Source of the DNA: Mesorhizobium sp. B1-1-8
GTDB taxonomy: Bacteria > Pseudomonadota > Alphaproteobacteria > Rhizobiales > Rhizobiaceae
Length of the DNA: 64,000 nucleotides
Direction of reading: 5' to 3'
Assembly: GCF_006442795.2 (NCBI RefSeq)
Contig: NZ_CP083956.1
Span: forward strand, 1,426,001 to 1,490,000
Positions 23,407 through 32,732 of the stretch are shown piece after piece; positions within the stretch are counted from its first letter, which is position 1, and the number at the start of each line of letters is the position of its first letter. Under the pieces are notes generated by a model. It saw only the letters and a program-made list of their open reading frames with translations. It ran no database searches and was not told the DNA's origin. Position numbers and translations under genes: made by a program.

Positions 23407-25839
23407 GCGCAGCGCCGCGGCAGGTTCCAGCATCAGGATGCTGGAGCCACGCTGCCCGGCGTCGTTGTCGTCCGCCGACGCCGGCACGCCGGTCAGATCG
23501 CTGAACCCCTCGATCGGGCCGGGCCTGCCGAGGTAAAAACCTTGCCCGATCTCGCAGGCCTCGGCATCGAGGAAGCGCAGTTCGTCCACCGTCTCGACGC
23601 CTTCAGCGAGCACCGGCAGGCCGAGCCCGCGGCCCAGCCCCAGCACGGCGCGCACAATGGCCGCGACCTGGCCGTTCCTGTCGACCGATTTGATGAAAGA
23701 GCCGTCGATCTTGATCTTGTCGAAGGGAAAGGCGCGCAAATTGGACAGCGAGGAGTAGCCGGTGCCGAAGTCGTCCATGGCAACGTGCACGCCAAGCGCC
23801 TTGACCTGGCGCAAGGTGGACAGGGCGCGCGGCATGTCCTTGATCAGCGCCGTCTCGGTGATCTCAAGCTCCAGCCGGCCCGGCGCCAGGCCGGATCGCA
23901 GCAGGACTTCATGCACCTTGCGGCTGAAATTCGGATTGTGGAGCTGCACTGCCGAGACATTGACCGCGACCATCAGCGGGTTCTTCCAGCGGGCGGCCTC
24001 CTCGCAGGCCGTCGCCAGCACCCATTCGCCGATATGCATGATGGCGCCGCTGTCCTCGGCAACCGGGATGAAGACAGTGGGCGATATGTCGCCATGCTGC
24101 GGATGCCGCCAGCGGATCAGCGCCTCGAAGCCGACCATCCTGCCGCTGCTGATCTCCTTCTGCGGCTGGTAGACGAGCCGAAACTCGCCGCGCGCCACCG
24201 CCTGGCGCAAATCGTGCTCCATGGCGCGCCGGTCGCGCGCCTCCGCACCCATGGAGGCTTCGAAATAGCGATAGGTGTCCTTGCCCTCGGCCTTGGCGCG
24301 GTAAAGCGCGGTATCGGCATGGCTGATGAGCGCCGCCTGGTTGTCGGCGTCAAGCGGATAGAGCGCGATGCCGATGCTGGCTGAAACCAGGGCCTCGCCG
24401 GGCGACTGGCGGTCCTCTTCGCGCAAGACGGAAAGCACCGCCTCAGCGATGCGGCTGGCGGCCTGCGGGTCGGGAAGGTTCGGCGCGATGATGGCGAATT
24501 CGTCGCCACCGAGACGCGCCAGCATCTGCCCCTGACGAAGCACGCTTGAGGCGCGATGCGCCACCTTCTGCAGCACGGCATCGCCGGCGGCATGGCCGAA
24601 GAGATCGTTCACCTCCTTGAAGCGGTCGAGATCGAGAAGCATGAGCGCGAGCTGCCCATCCTTGCCGCCTGGACCCGCGGCTGCGATGTCGGCTTCAAGC
24701 CGACCGGTGAAGCTGCGGCGGTTGGCAAGCCCGGTGAGCGGATCGAAATGCGCCAGCCGCAGGATCTCCTGCTCGGCCTTCTTGCGCTCGCGGATGTCGC
24801 GGACGGCGACAACGTCGTGCGGCTTGCCGCAATAGTCGATGCTTCGGGCGATCAATTCGACGGGAATCCGGGTTCCGTCCCGGCTTCGCAGCTCGACTTC
24901 CTGCGCCTGGCCATTGCTGCCGGCGATGCCGTTAGCGGTACGCTCGCCGAAAAGGTCGCCAAGCATCATCGTGTTCAACGTGCCGGCGGCGATGCCGCTT
25001 AAAGTCGCGATGCTGTCATTGGCGCTGACGATGCGGTTGCCATCGCAGACGATAAGCCCTTCCACCGCGGCATTGGCCAAGCCGTGCATGCGCTCGGCCT
25101 CGACCCTGTGGCGGCGGAAGCGCAGATCGATCCAGAGTGCCGCCGCCGAGAGCACAAGGATGACGAGGCTGACGGCGGCGACGGCGAAGGCCTGTGACAT
25201 CGGCTCGATCGTGTGTCGGGATATCACTATCGAAGAGTCCGGATAGATCGAGACCGCGGCCATGGCGATGAAATGCAGGCCGCAGATCGCCAGCGTCAGC
25301 AGCGCGGTGCCACCGATTGTGGCCTGAAGAGACGGGCGGCGCAGCACTACGAGAAGCGCCATCGCCGCGAAAAAGGCGCCTGCCACGATGGAGGCCGCGA
25401 CCAGCAGCAGGTTCCATTCGACCCGTCCTTCCACCTCGAAGGCCGCCATGCCGACATAGTGCATGGCGGTGATGCCGCCGCCGAGGACGGCGCCGCCGAC
25501 AAGACAATGATCGATGCTGCCGCGCATGGTGGAGATCCACATCCCGGCGGCGGTCAAGGCGACGGCCGCGGCAAGCGAAAGCGCGGACAATTCAGCATTG
25601 TAGGCGTTCGGTATTCCCGGTGAAAACGCCAGCATCGCGATGAAATGCGTTGCCCAGATGCCAAATCCGGTCGATGTGGCGGCAATCATCAGCCAGGCAA
25701 AACGGTTTCGGTCGGTAGATCGGCTGACGTGGCGAAGGAGGTTGACTGCTGAAAACGAAGAAATTCCGCAAATCAGCGCCGCCAATGCGACCAGTCTCAG
25801 GTCGTGCTCATGCACGATGCAATTGTAGACCGTCAACAT
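23398..25839 (-). CDS. MHYT-PAS-GGDEF-EAL cyclic-di-GMP signalling protein
   Basis: 813-aa membrane protein. An N-terminal MHYT sensor (about 1-230, seven hydrophobic segments, motifs such as THFIAM, MHYVGM and LHFIAM that may bind copper, oxygen or CO) is followed by a PAS domain (about 260-370). A GGDEF domain with an intact RLGGDEFAI motif comes next, then an EAL domain with EALIRW, VNVSAVQL, DDFGTGYSSL and KIDGSFI. Both cyclase and phosphodiesterase residues look intact, so net activity cannot be predicted. It overlaps the tlpA 3' end by 9 bp. Confidence 0.92.
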   Translation of the reverse strand: MLTVYNCIVHEHDLRLVALAALICGISSFSAVNLLRHVSRSTDRNRFAWLMIAATSTGFGIWATHFIAMLAFSPGIPNAYNAELSALSLAAAVALTAAGMWISTMRGSIDHCLVGGAVLGGGITAMHYVGMAAFEVEGRVEWNLLLVAASIVAGAFFAAMALLVVLRRPSLQATIGGTALLTLAICGLHFIAMAAVSIYPDSSIVISRHTIEPMSQAFAVAAVSLVILVLSAAALWIDLRFRRHRVEAERMHGLANAAVEGLIVCDGNRIVSANDSIATLSGIAAGTLNTMMLGDLFGERTANGIAGSNGQAQEVELRSRDGTRIPVELIARSIDYCGKPHDVVAVRDIRERKKAEQEILRLAHFDPLTGLANRRSFTGRLEADIAAAGPGGKDGQLALMLLDLDRFKEVNDLFGHAAGDAVLQKVAHRASSVLRQGQMLARLGGDEFAIIAPNLPDPQAASRIAEAVLSVLREEDRQSPGEALVSASIGIALYPLDADNQAALISHADTALYRAKAEGKDTYRYFEASMGAEARDRRAMEHDLRQAVARGEFRLVYQPQKEISSGRMVGFEALIRWRHPQHGDISPTVFIPVAEDSGAIMHIGEWVLATACEEAARWKNPLMVAVNVSAVQLHNPNFSRKVHEVLLRSGLAPGRLELEITETALIKDMPRALSTLRQVKALGVHVAMDDFGTGYSSLSNLRAFPFDKIKIDGSFIKSVDRNGQVAAIVRAVLGLGRGLGLPVLAEGVETVDELRFLDAEACEIGQGFYLGRPGPIEGFSDLTGVPASADDNDAGQRGSSILMLEPAAALRSA

Positions 25840-26053
25840 CCTGTTTCACCGATCTAATCGAAATAAACAAGGAATTCGTTGTTGTTTAGCGCCTGGAAGT
25901 TAAAGAAACGCTTAGTGGAGCTGCGACTTCGACGCAACTTCAACGCGCTTTTTTAAAGCCGAAGTTGAAAAGATCGGACTGTGCTGCTCGAGTCAGGCGC
26001 ATGGCTGCAGTAAGCCACAAGCATGGCTGCCGGTATGCGCGTGTTGTGCCTAA
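25840..26053. other. non-coding stretch upstream of the MHYT gene with nested hairpin
   Basis: Together with the repeat at 26054-26194 this fills the 363-bp gap between the MHYT gene and the EEP gene. I see no ORF with coding character. A nested inverted repeat lies at 25935-25967, with outer arms CAACTTC and GAAGTTG and inner arms GCTTT and AAAGC. The region around 25860-25960 is more AT-rich than its surroundings and probably contains the promoter of the MHYT gene. Confidence 0.5.
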
Positions 26054-26194
26054 GGTGTGTTGATATTCAGGTGAGACCGGCCTGCAAATGACGGTTTCCT
26101 GCGCTTCCGGTGCTCACGTACTGAAATGTACGCTCCGCTCCGGTTTTCGGAAGCCGCCATTTTCGGCTCGGCCTGACCTGAATCTCAACACACC
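26054..26194. repeat. RIME-like palindromic element, copy A
   Basis: A 141-bp element bounded by near-perfect inverted ends: GGTGTGTTGATATTCAGGT on the left matches the reverse complement of the right end at 18 of 19 positions. The interior holds a second dyad around CACGTACTGAAATGTACG. It resembles the Rhizobium intergenic mosaic elements. It ends 9 bp beyond the stop codon of the EEP gene. Confidence 0.8.
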
Positions 26195-26202
26195 GCAAAG
26201 CG

Positions 26203-27243
26203 TCAAGCGACGCGGACCGTTACAACAATCGCGTCATGGTCCGAGCTCGGACTGCCATCCGGCAACAAAGCCGGCAAGGTTGCCGGCGCGCTGGCCACGA
26301 GGCCGCGGTTGAAGAACCAGTCGATGCGGCCGACAGGCGTCGGATCACCAGCCGCCCGCCGCTGTGTCGGCTGGTCGAGGGTGTTGGCGGCCCGCCAGTC
26401 ATAGCCTCGCCCGGCGAGCACGGTGAACAAAGGCTCGTGGCGCTCGGGGCGGATCAGCCGGTCCGGTTCGGCCGCGATCAGCGCCTGCCACACGGCCGGA
26501 TCGTCATGGCGTTCCCCATGGGTGGCGGTCAGCGTGTTGACGTCGCCGCCGATCAGCACCGGCGCCTGCGCATCGTATTTATCGATGGCGTCGAGGAGAT
26601 GGCGCGTCTGGTCGGCCCGCCCGACAGGGTTGGTGCGGTTTTCCAGATGCACTGAAACAACGGTCACCCGGCGATCACCGACCATCAGCTGGCCGCCGAT
26701 CGCCATGCGGCCGCCAATGCGCGGCTGGCCGTGTTCCGGCAGGAACCAGGCGCCGGCGGCATCCAGGCGAATGAGGAAAGGGCGAAGCAACGGAACAGCG
26801 CTGGTTATGGCGTTGCCGTGAAAGCCTTCCGCGTTCTCGGATTTGCCTGTCGCTGCCTGTTCCGCCTCGTTGCCGGTGCCGAGCTCGAGGAACTCGACGC
26901 CATAGGCGAAGGCATGGCCAAGCCTGTCGGCAAGCCGGCTCAGGAGATGGCTATTGCCGGAGCGGGCCATGCCCTTGTCGACCTCGGACAACAGCACAAC
27001 GTCCGGCGCCCGGCCGGCGATCGTTGCGGCGATGGCATCGACATGACGAAGCCGCTCGACGTTCCAGGCCATGACGGTAAGGGTCTCGCCGGCGGACTCG
27101 CGGGACGCCTTGCCGCCGATCTCGATCTCGCCAAGCGCGGGCATCGCGGCCGCGAGGCGCAGATGGGTGGCGCTGTCACGCGGTCCATCGTGCATTGCCT
27201 TGCGGTCAGCGACAGGCACATGTGTAAGCTGCGGGACCAGCAT
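26203..27243 (-). CDS. endonuclease/exonuclease/phosphatase family protein
   Basis: 346 aa with the EEP fold. Conserved catalytic positions are visible: N61 (MAWNVER), E87 (LLSEVDKG), H199 (VSVHLENR), D234/N236 (IGGDVNTL) and D335/H336 (SPSSDHDAI). There is no signal peptide. Members hydrolyse phosphodiester or phosphomonoester bonds in nucleic acids, sugars or lipids; the substrate cannot be read. The first 50 residues are poorly conserved, so the true start may lie further inside the frame. Confidence 0.82.
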   Translation of the reverse strand: MLVPQLTHVPVADRKAMHDGPRDSATHLRLAAAMPALGEIEIGGKASRESAGETLTVMAWNVERLRHVDAIAATIAGRAPDVVLLSEVDKGMARSGNSHLLSRLADRLGHAFAYGVEFLELGTGNEAEQAATGKSENAEGFHGNAITSAVPLLRPFLIRLDAAGAWFLPEHGQPRIGGRMAIGGQLMVGDRRVTVVSVHLENRTNPVGRADQTRHLLDAIDKYDAQAPVLIGGDVNTLTATHGERHDDPAVWQALIAAEPDRLIRPERHEPLFTVLAGRGYDWRAANTLDQPTQRRAAGDPTPVGRIDWFFNRGLVASAPATLPALLPDGSPSSDHDAIVVTVRVA

Positions 27244-27482
27244 GTCTTCCTACCCAGTTAGCCGGTTAATCACAGGAGGTCTTTTCAACGCTTCCAGTTG
27301 CCCTAGCTTCCTAGAGCGCCGATGTGACGTTTTCATGCCGGCGTGACCGCTGCGGGGAGGGAGAGACTGGCTGTCCACAGGGCGTCAAGGGCCACAACAG
27401 AACTGTCACATACCTTCTCTATGAGAGCGGGCAAGGACTTGCGCAAAACCCTTGTCAAACTGCCACTCAAGAGGGAAAAATC

Positions 27483-28835
27483 ATGACGATCATCAAGCGG
27501 GGCCTTAGCGCCCTTGCCGCAGGCGCGCTCAGCACCGCGCTTGCGGTTCCTGCTTTTGCAGAGCCGGTTAAGTTCGATTTCTGGTTCGGCCTTTCGGGCG
27601 ACCTCGCCCGCGTCGTCGATACGCTGTGCAAGAACTTCAACGCCTCGCAGTCCGATTATGAAGTGGTCTGCACCAGTCAGGGCAATTACGATGCCACGCT
27701 GCAGAACACTATCGCCGCCTTCCGCGCCGGCAAGCAGCCGACCGTCGTCCAGGTCTACGACGTCGGCACCGCCACGATGATGCTGTCGGGAGCCTACAAG
27801 CCGGCCGACAAGCTGATGGAGGAAAACGGCTACAAGATCGACTACAGCGACTATTTCCCCGGCATCGCCCGCTACTATGCGACGTCGAAGGGCGAGATGC
27901 TGTCCTTCCCGTTCAACTCGTCGACGGCGCTGATGTACTGGAACAAGGACGCCTTCGCCAAGATCGGCAAGACCGAGGCGCCCAAGACCTGGGAAGACGT
28001 CGGCGCCGACCTCAAGGCGCTGAAGGACGCCGGCTATGATTGCCCGATGGCGATCAACATCTCGGGCAACGAAAGCTGGCAGCTGATGGAGCAGTTCTCG
28101 GCCATCCACAACCAGCCGATCGCCACCAAGAACAATGGTTACGACGGCCTCGACGCCCGCCTGGAAATGAACAAGACCAAGTTCGTCCAGTACGTCACCG
28201 ACCTCAAGAAGTGGTATGACGCCGGCCTCATCAAGATCAAGTCGAAGGATCTCGGCCAGGACATGGTGCAGGCCTTCGCGACCGGCACCTGCCAGGTCAT
28301 CATGACCTCGGTCGGCGACCACGGCACGGTCGGAAAGACTCAGAAGGAAGGCATGAACTGGGATGTCGCCGAACTGCCGGTCTACGCCGGCACCGAGCGC
28401 AAGAACTCGCTGGTCGGCGGCGCCTCGCTATGGGTGCTCTCCGGCAAGTCGGACGCGGAGTACAAAGGTGCCGCGGCTTTCCTCAACTTCATCCACGACC
28501 CCAAGACCGCTTTGTTCTGGTCGACCAATACCGGCTATATCCCGGTTACGAAGTCGGGTTTCGAATACATGAAGGCCAACGGCTTCTACGATAAGGCGCC
28601 TTTCAAGGGCCGTGAAACGGCGATCGCCAGCCTGACCGCCTCGGAGCCGACCGAAATCACCCGCGGCATCCGGCTGGGCAATTTCACCCAGATTCGCGCC
28701 GAGTTCGGCACGCAGATGCAGGCGATCTTCGCCAACAAGGTCAGCGTGCAGGAAGGCATCGACAACCTGGTCAAGAACGGCAACGCGATCCTCGACCGCT
28801 TCCAGCAGACCTATCCGAACAAGACGCTGCCCTAA
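27483..28835 (+). CDS. ugpB: sn-glycerol-3-phosphate ABC transporter substrate-binding protein
   Basis: A 450-aa periplasmic binding protein with a signal peptide ending AFA (about residue 24). It matches UgpB through the FDFWFGLSGDLARVVDTLCKNFN opening and the conserved VQVYDVGTATMM and LVGGASLWVLSGKS stretches. It captures glycerol-3-phosphate and glycerophosphodiesters. It heads ugpBAEC plus a phosphoesterase. The 239-bp upstream region contains only a weak half Pho box. ATG 27483 follows AGAGGG. Confidence 0.92.
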   Translation: MTIIKRGLSALAAGALSTALAVPAFAEPVKFDFWFGLSGDLARVVDTLCKNFNASQSDYEVVCTSQGNYDATLQNTIAAFRAGKQPTVVQVYDVGTATMMLSGAYKPADKLMEENGYKIDYSDYFPGIARYYATSKGEMLSFPFNSSTALMYWNKDAFAKIGKTEAPKTWEDVGADLKALKDAGYDCPMAINISGNESWQLMEQFSAIHNQPIATKNNGYDGLDARLEMNKTKFVQYVTDLKKWYDAGLIKIKSKDLGQDMVQAFATGTCQVIMTSVGDHGTVGKTQKEGMNWDVAELPVYAGTERKNSLVGGASLWVLSGKSDAEYKGAAAFLNFIHDPKTALFWSTNTGYIPVTKSGFEYMKANGFYDKAPFKGRETAIASLTASEPTEITRGIRLGNFTQIRAEFGTQMQAIFANKVSVQEGIDNLVKNGNAILDRFQQTYPNKTLP

Positions 28836-28849
28836 AGCATCGACAATTC

Positions 28850-28882
28850 ATGGCCGTCCGCCGATAAATGGCGGGCGGCCAT
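28850..28882 (+). other. intercistronic stem-loop between ugpB and ugpA
   Basis: The 13-nt arms ATGGCCGTCCGCC (28850-28862) and GGCGGGCGGCCAT (28870-28882) pair with a single G-U and a 7-nt loop. No T-run follows. Such hairpins after binding-protein genes commonly stabilise the upstream mRNA and give a surplus of binding protein over permease. Confidence 0.7.
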
Positions 28883-28925
28883 TTCATGTTCTCAGGGCTG
28901 GTCGTTGGACGGCTTCGGCGGATCG

Positions 28926-29810
28926 ATGGAAAAACGCGTCACTTTCGGCAAATGGACGATCGGCATCCTGTTCGCGGTGCCGCAGCTGCTCCTGATCTTC
29001 ACCTTCTTCTACTGGCCGGCCGGACAGGCGGTCTACTGGTCGCTGACGCTGCAGCAGCCGTGGGGCGGCGGCAACATCTGGGTCGGCCTCGACAATTTCC
29101 GCTCGATACTCTCCAACGCCGACTATTGGAATTCGATCACCGCCAGCCTGATCTTTGCAGGCATCAGCACCGGCCTCGCCATGATCATCGCGCTGGTGCT
29201 GGCGGCGCTGACCGATCGCCAGCTTGCCGGCTCGCGGCTCTACCGCGTCGTGCTGATCTGGCCCTACGGCATCGCCGCCCCGGCGCTGGCGATGGCCTTC
29301 CGCTTCATCCTGGCGCCGGAAGCCGGCTTCATGGCCGTCGTCAACCAGTTCTGGCCGGGCTTCTGGGATCCGGGCCTCGACGGCGCCGACGCGATGGCAT
29401 CGATCATCGTCGCCTTCTCGTGGAAATATGTCGGCTATAATTTCATCTTCTTCCTCGCCGCCTTCCAGGCCATTCCGCGCTCGCTGATCGAGGCCGCGGC
29501 AATGGACGGCTCCGGTATCATCAGGCGCTTCCGCGACATCCAGTTTCCGCTGATCACGCCGACGATCTTCTTCCTTCTGGTCATCAACATCACCGAAAGC
29601 TTCCAGGATTCCTTCGGCATCGTCGACATCATGACTTCGGGCGGGCCGGCGAACGCCACCAATCTGATGGTCTACAAGATCTATTCGGACGGTTTCAGAG
29701 GCCTCGATTATTCGGGCGCCGCCGCGCAGAGCATCATCCTGATGCTGCTCATTATCCTGCTCACCATCTTCCAGTTCCGCTTCATCGAGCGGCGCGTGCA
29801 TTATCGTTGA
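28926..29810 (+). CDS. ugpA: sn-glycerol-3-phosphate ABC transporter permease UgpA
   Basis: A 294-aa inner-membrane permease with about six membrane segments and the EAA loop RSLIEAAAMDGSGIIRRFRDIQFPLI that contacts the ATPase. ATG 28926 begins MEKRVTFGKW, the usual N-terminus; the frame upstream adds only seven residues. It pairs with UgpE and is separated from ugpE by 7 bp. Confidence 0.92.
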   Translation: MEKRVTFGKWTIGILFAVPQLLLIFTFFYWPAGQAVYWSLTLQQPWGGGNIWVGLDNFRSILSNADYWNSITASLIFAGISTGLAMIIALVLAALTDRQLAGSRLYRVVLIWPYGIAAPALAMAFRFILAPEAGFMAVVNQFWPGFWDPGLDGADAMASIIVAFSWKYVGYNFIFFLAAFQAIPRSLIEAAAMDGSGIIRRFRDIQFPLITPTIFFLLVINITESFQDSFGIVDIMTSGGPANATNLMVYKIYSDGFRGLDYSGAAAQSIILMLLIILLTIFQFRFIERRVHYR

Positions 29811-29817
29811 GGCGGAC

Positions 29818-30732
29818 ATGGTCGAGCGCACCCCGATCCTCAATTTCCTGACGCATCTGATCCTGTTCGCCGGCTTCATTTTCTGCGTGGCGCCGTTCGT
29901 CATCGTGGCGGTCGCCGCCTCGCACAATCTGAAGGATGTCAACGACGTGCCGATGTCGCTGCTGCCCGGCAGCGACTTCTGGCTCAACATGAAGACCGCC
30001 TGGACGACGGCTGACCTTGGCCCGAAGCTGTTCAACAGCTTCGTCATGGCCGCCGGCGTCGCCGCCGGCAAAGTGATCATCTCGGCGCTGACCGCCTTCT
30101 CGATCGTCTATTTCCGCTATCCCGGCCGCATGTTCATCTTCTGGCTGATCTTCGTCACGCTGATGCTGCCGCTCGAAGTGCGCATCGTGCCGACCTATGC
30201 GGTGGTCGCCAACGTGCTGTCGCCCTACCAGGCGATCATGGATGTGACCGGGCTTTCCTGGCTGATCGAGAAGGTGTCGGGCGTGCAGGTCCAGCTCAGC
30301 CTGGGGCTGCTCAATTCCTACACCGGCCTGATCATGCCGCTGATCGCCACGGCCACGGGCACCTTCCTCTACCGCCAGTTCTTTCTGACGGTGCCGGACG
30401 AGCTCACCGAGGCCGCCCGCATGGACGGCGCCGGCGCGCTGCGCTTCTTCATCGACATTCTCCTGCCGCTGTCGCGCAACAACATGGCGGCGCTCGGCAC
30501 CATCATGTTCCTGTGGGCCTGGAACCAGTATCTATGGCCGCTGCTGATCACCACCGACGCCAGCCACGCCACCGCGGTGACGGAGCTCAAGCAGCTCATC
30601 CCCAATGTCGGAGGCGCACCGGAATGGCATATCGCCATGGCCGGCACGCTGATCGTCATGCTGCCGCCGCTGCTCGTCGTGGTGCTGATGCAGCGCTGGT
30701 TCGTGCGCGGCCTGATCGCCACCGAAAAATAA
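29818..30732 (+). CDS. ugpE: sn-glycerol-3-phosphate ABC transporter permease UgpE
   Basis: 304-aa permease. The membrane segments are as expected, the EAA loop is DELTEAARMDGAGALRFFIDILLPL, and there is a long periplasmic insertion near residues 70-80 and 140-160. It forms the heterodimeric channel with UgpA. The next gene, ugpC, starts 12 bp downstream. Confidence 0.92.
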   Translation: MVERTPILNFLTHLILFAGFIFCVAPFVIVAVAASHNLKDVNDVPMSLLPGSDFWLNMKTAWTTADLGPKLFNSFVMAAGVAAGKVIISALTAFSIVYFRYPGRMFIFWLIFVTLMLPLEVRIVPTYAVVANVLSPYQAIMDVTGLSWLIEKVSGVQVQLSLGLLNSYTGLIMPLIATATGTFLYRQFFLTVPDELTEAARMDGAGALRFFIDILLPLSRNNMAALGTIMFLWAWNQYLWPLLITTDASHATAVTELKQLIPNVGGAPEWHIAMAGTLIVMLPPLLVVVLMQRWFVRGLIATEK

Positions 30733-30744
30733 GGAGACGGGACA

Positions 30745-31845
30745 TTGGCCTCCATCACCATTCGCGACGTCAAGAAGAGCTACGCCAAGATGCAGGTCGT
30801 GCATGGCGTCGATCTCGACATCAAGTCGGGCGAATTCGTCGTCATCCTCGGCCCGTCGGGTTGCGGCAAGTCCACGCTGCTGCGCATGATCGCCGGGCTG
30901 GAGGACATCTCAGGCGGCACGATCGCCATCGACGGCACGGTCGTCAACAAGCTCGAGCCGCGCGAGCGCGGCTGCGCCATGGTGTTCCAGAACTACGCGC
31001 TCTATCCGCATATGAGCGTCGCCCAGAATATCGGCTATTCGCTGAAGGTGGCCGGCGTTGCCGCCGCCGAACGCACCCGGCGCATCCAGGCGGTCGCGCG
31101 CATCCTGGAGCTCGAACACCTGCTCGACCGCAAGCCGATGGCGCTCTCCGGCGGCCAGCGCCAGCGCGTCGCCATGGGCCGCGCCATGATCCGCGAGCCC
31201 AAGGTCTTCCTCTTCGACGAGCCGCTCTCCAATCTCGACGCCAAGCTGCGCGTGCAGATGCGCTCGGAAATCCGCAAGCTGCACCGCAGGCTGAACGCCA
31301 CCTCGGTCTTCGTCACCCATGACCAGGTCGAGGCGATGACGCTCGCCGACCGCCTGGTGGTGATGAATGGCGGCCGCGTCGAGCAGGTCGGCACGCCGGC
31401 CGAAGTCTACAGCCGGCCGGCAAGCCGCTTCGTGGCGACCTTCGTCGGCGCGCCGGCCATGAACATGCTCGAGGGGACCGTCACGCTGGAAGGGCTGTCG
31501 CTGCTGGGCGACAGCCATAAGCTCAATGTCTCGCGCACCGGTCTCCCCGTCGGCTCGAAGGTGGCGGTGGGCATCCGGCCGGAGGCCGTGCGCATGGTCG
31601 CATCCGGCACGCCGGGAGCGCTCGACGCCACCGTCGACCTAGTCGAGGAACTGGGCGCGGGCCGGGTCGTCTATGTCGATCTCGACGGCGCGCCGTTCTC
31701 GGTGGTGACCGCGGAGACCGTCCACCCTGCACCAGGAAGCACGGTTGGCCTGCAGTTCGCGGAGAAGGATCTGCATTTCTTCTCCTCCGAGACAGGCAGT
31801 CGCCTCGACGTGTTCAAGGCTTCGGTGCCGCTTCCCGCCCACTGA
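30745..31845 (+). CDS. ugpC: sn-glycerol-3-phosphate ABC transporter ATP-binding protein
   Basis: 366-aa ATPase of the MalK/UgpC type. Walker A is GPSGCGKST, the signature ALSGGQRQR, Walker B VFLFDEP, and the switch His is in VTHDQ. A C-terminal OB-type regulatory domain (about 240-366) follows. The start is TTG 30745 with a strong AAGGAG at 30731-30736 and follows ugpE directly. Confidence 0.93.
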   Translation: MASITIRDVKKSYAKMQVVHGVDLDIKSGEFVVILGPSGCGKSTLLRMIAGLEDISGGTIAIDGTVVNKLEPRERGCAMVFQNYALYPHMSVAQNIGYSLKVAGVAAAERTRRIQAVARILELEHLLDRKPMALSGGQRQRVAMGRAMIREPKVFLFDEPLSNLDAKLRVQMRSEIRKLHRRLNATSVFVTHDQVEAMTLADRLVVMNGGRVEQVGTPAEVYSRPASRFVATFVGAPAMNMLEGTVTLEGLSLLGDSHKLNVSRTGLPVGSKVAVGIRPEAVRMVASGTPGALDATVDLVEELGAGRVVYVDLDGAPFSVVTAETVHPAPGSTVGLQFAEKDLHFFSSETGSRLDVFKASVPLPAH

Positions 31846-31925
31846 TCGCCGTGGCCTTCCGCCATCTCATTCCTGCCCGGTCCGGGCATTCAGCAAATTC
31901 CCTGCCGGCCGAAGAAGGACACGCC

Positions 31926-32723
31926 ATGAAGATCATCCAGGTCACCGACGTGCATCTTGGCCGGCGGGGCGAGCTACGCTATGGCGCGGACCTGCATGAG
32001 CGGCTCGACCGCTGCATCGACCATATCAATGCCCGCCACGGCGACGCCGCGCTTTGCGTCTTCACCGGCGATCTGACCGAATCTGGCGACGCCCAGAGCT
32101 ATGCCGACCTGAAATCGGCGCTGGGTAGGCTCTCCGTACCTTACCGGCTGCTTCCCGGAAACCACGACCGGCGCGCCAACCTGATCGCCGCCTTTCCCGA
32201 AAACCCCGCCGACGGGAACGGCTTCGTGCAATCGGTCTTCGACACGCCGGAAGGGCGGCTCGTTTTCCTCGACAGCCTGGCGGAAGGCCGCGTCACCGGC
32301 GAATTGTCCGACGACCGGCTCGTCTGGCTCGATACGCAGCTCGGCGAGGCTGCCGGCAAGGCCGTCTATCTCTTCCTGCATCATCCGCCGGTCGAGCTTG
32401 GTCTGTCGCTGCTCGATCCGCTCGGCCTCGAACAGCCGCACCGGCTGCTCGACCTGCTGACGCACCACGGCAATGTCCGCTGCATCTTCTTCGGCCATGT
32501 CCATCGCGACATAGCCGGCACCGTCGCCGGCATCCCGTTCTCGGCGCAGCGCGGCCTGCATGCCCGTTTCATGCTCGATCTCATCGGCGACGAGATGGTC
32601 GAGCAGGCGCCGCCCGCCTATTCGATCATCCTGATCGACGGTGCCCGCGTCGTCATCCACAGCTGCGATTTTCTGGAAGAATGGCCGCTCTGGTCGCCGG
32701 CGACCGGTGAGCGGGCACGTTAG
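31926..32723 (+). CDS. calcineurin-type metallophosphoesterase (GpdQ/CpdA-like)
   Basis: A 265-aa dimetal phosphodiesterase. Ligand motifs are D8/H10 (TDVHLG), GD at 48-49, GNHD at 78-81, LHHPP and the terminal GHVH. It resembles the cyclic-nucleotide and glycerophosphodiester phosphodiesterases. Its place 80 bp after ugpC on the same strand suggests that it hydrolyses imported glycerophosphodiesters to glycerol-3-phosphate, although a cAMP phosphodiesterase role is also possible. The start is ATG 31926. Confidence 0.85.
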   Translation: MKIIQVTDVHLGRRGELRYGADLHERLDRCIDHINARHGDAALCVFTGDLTESGDAQSYADLKSALGRLSVPYRLLPGNHDRRANLIAAFPENPADGNGFVQSVFDTPEGRLVFLDSLAEGRVTGELSDDRLVWLDTQLGEAAGKAVYLFLHHPPVELGLSLLDPLGLEQPHRLLDLLTHHGNVRCIFFGHVHRDIAGTVAGIPFSAQRGLHARFMLDLIGDEMVEQAPPAYSIILIDGARVVIHSCDFLEEWPLWSPATGERAR

Positions 32724-32732
32724 AGAAAGCCA

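Noticed and set aside
27403..27420. Possible PhoB box before ugpB
   Set aside because: Only the first half (CTGTCAC) fits; the second heptamer matches at three of seven positions. No second site was seen, so phosphate control of ugp is not supported by sequence here.
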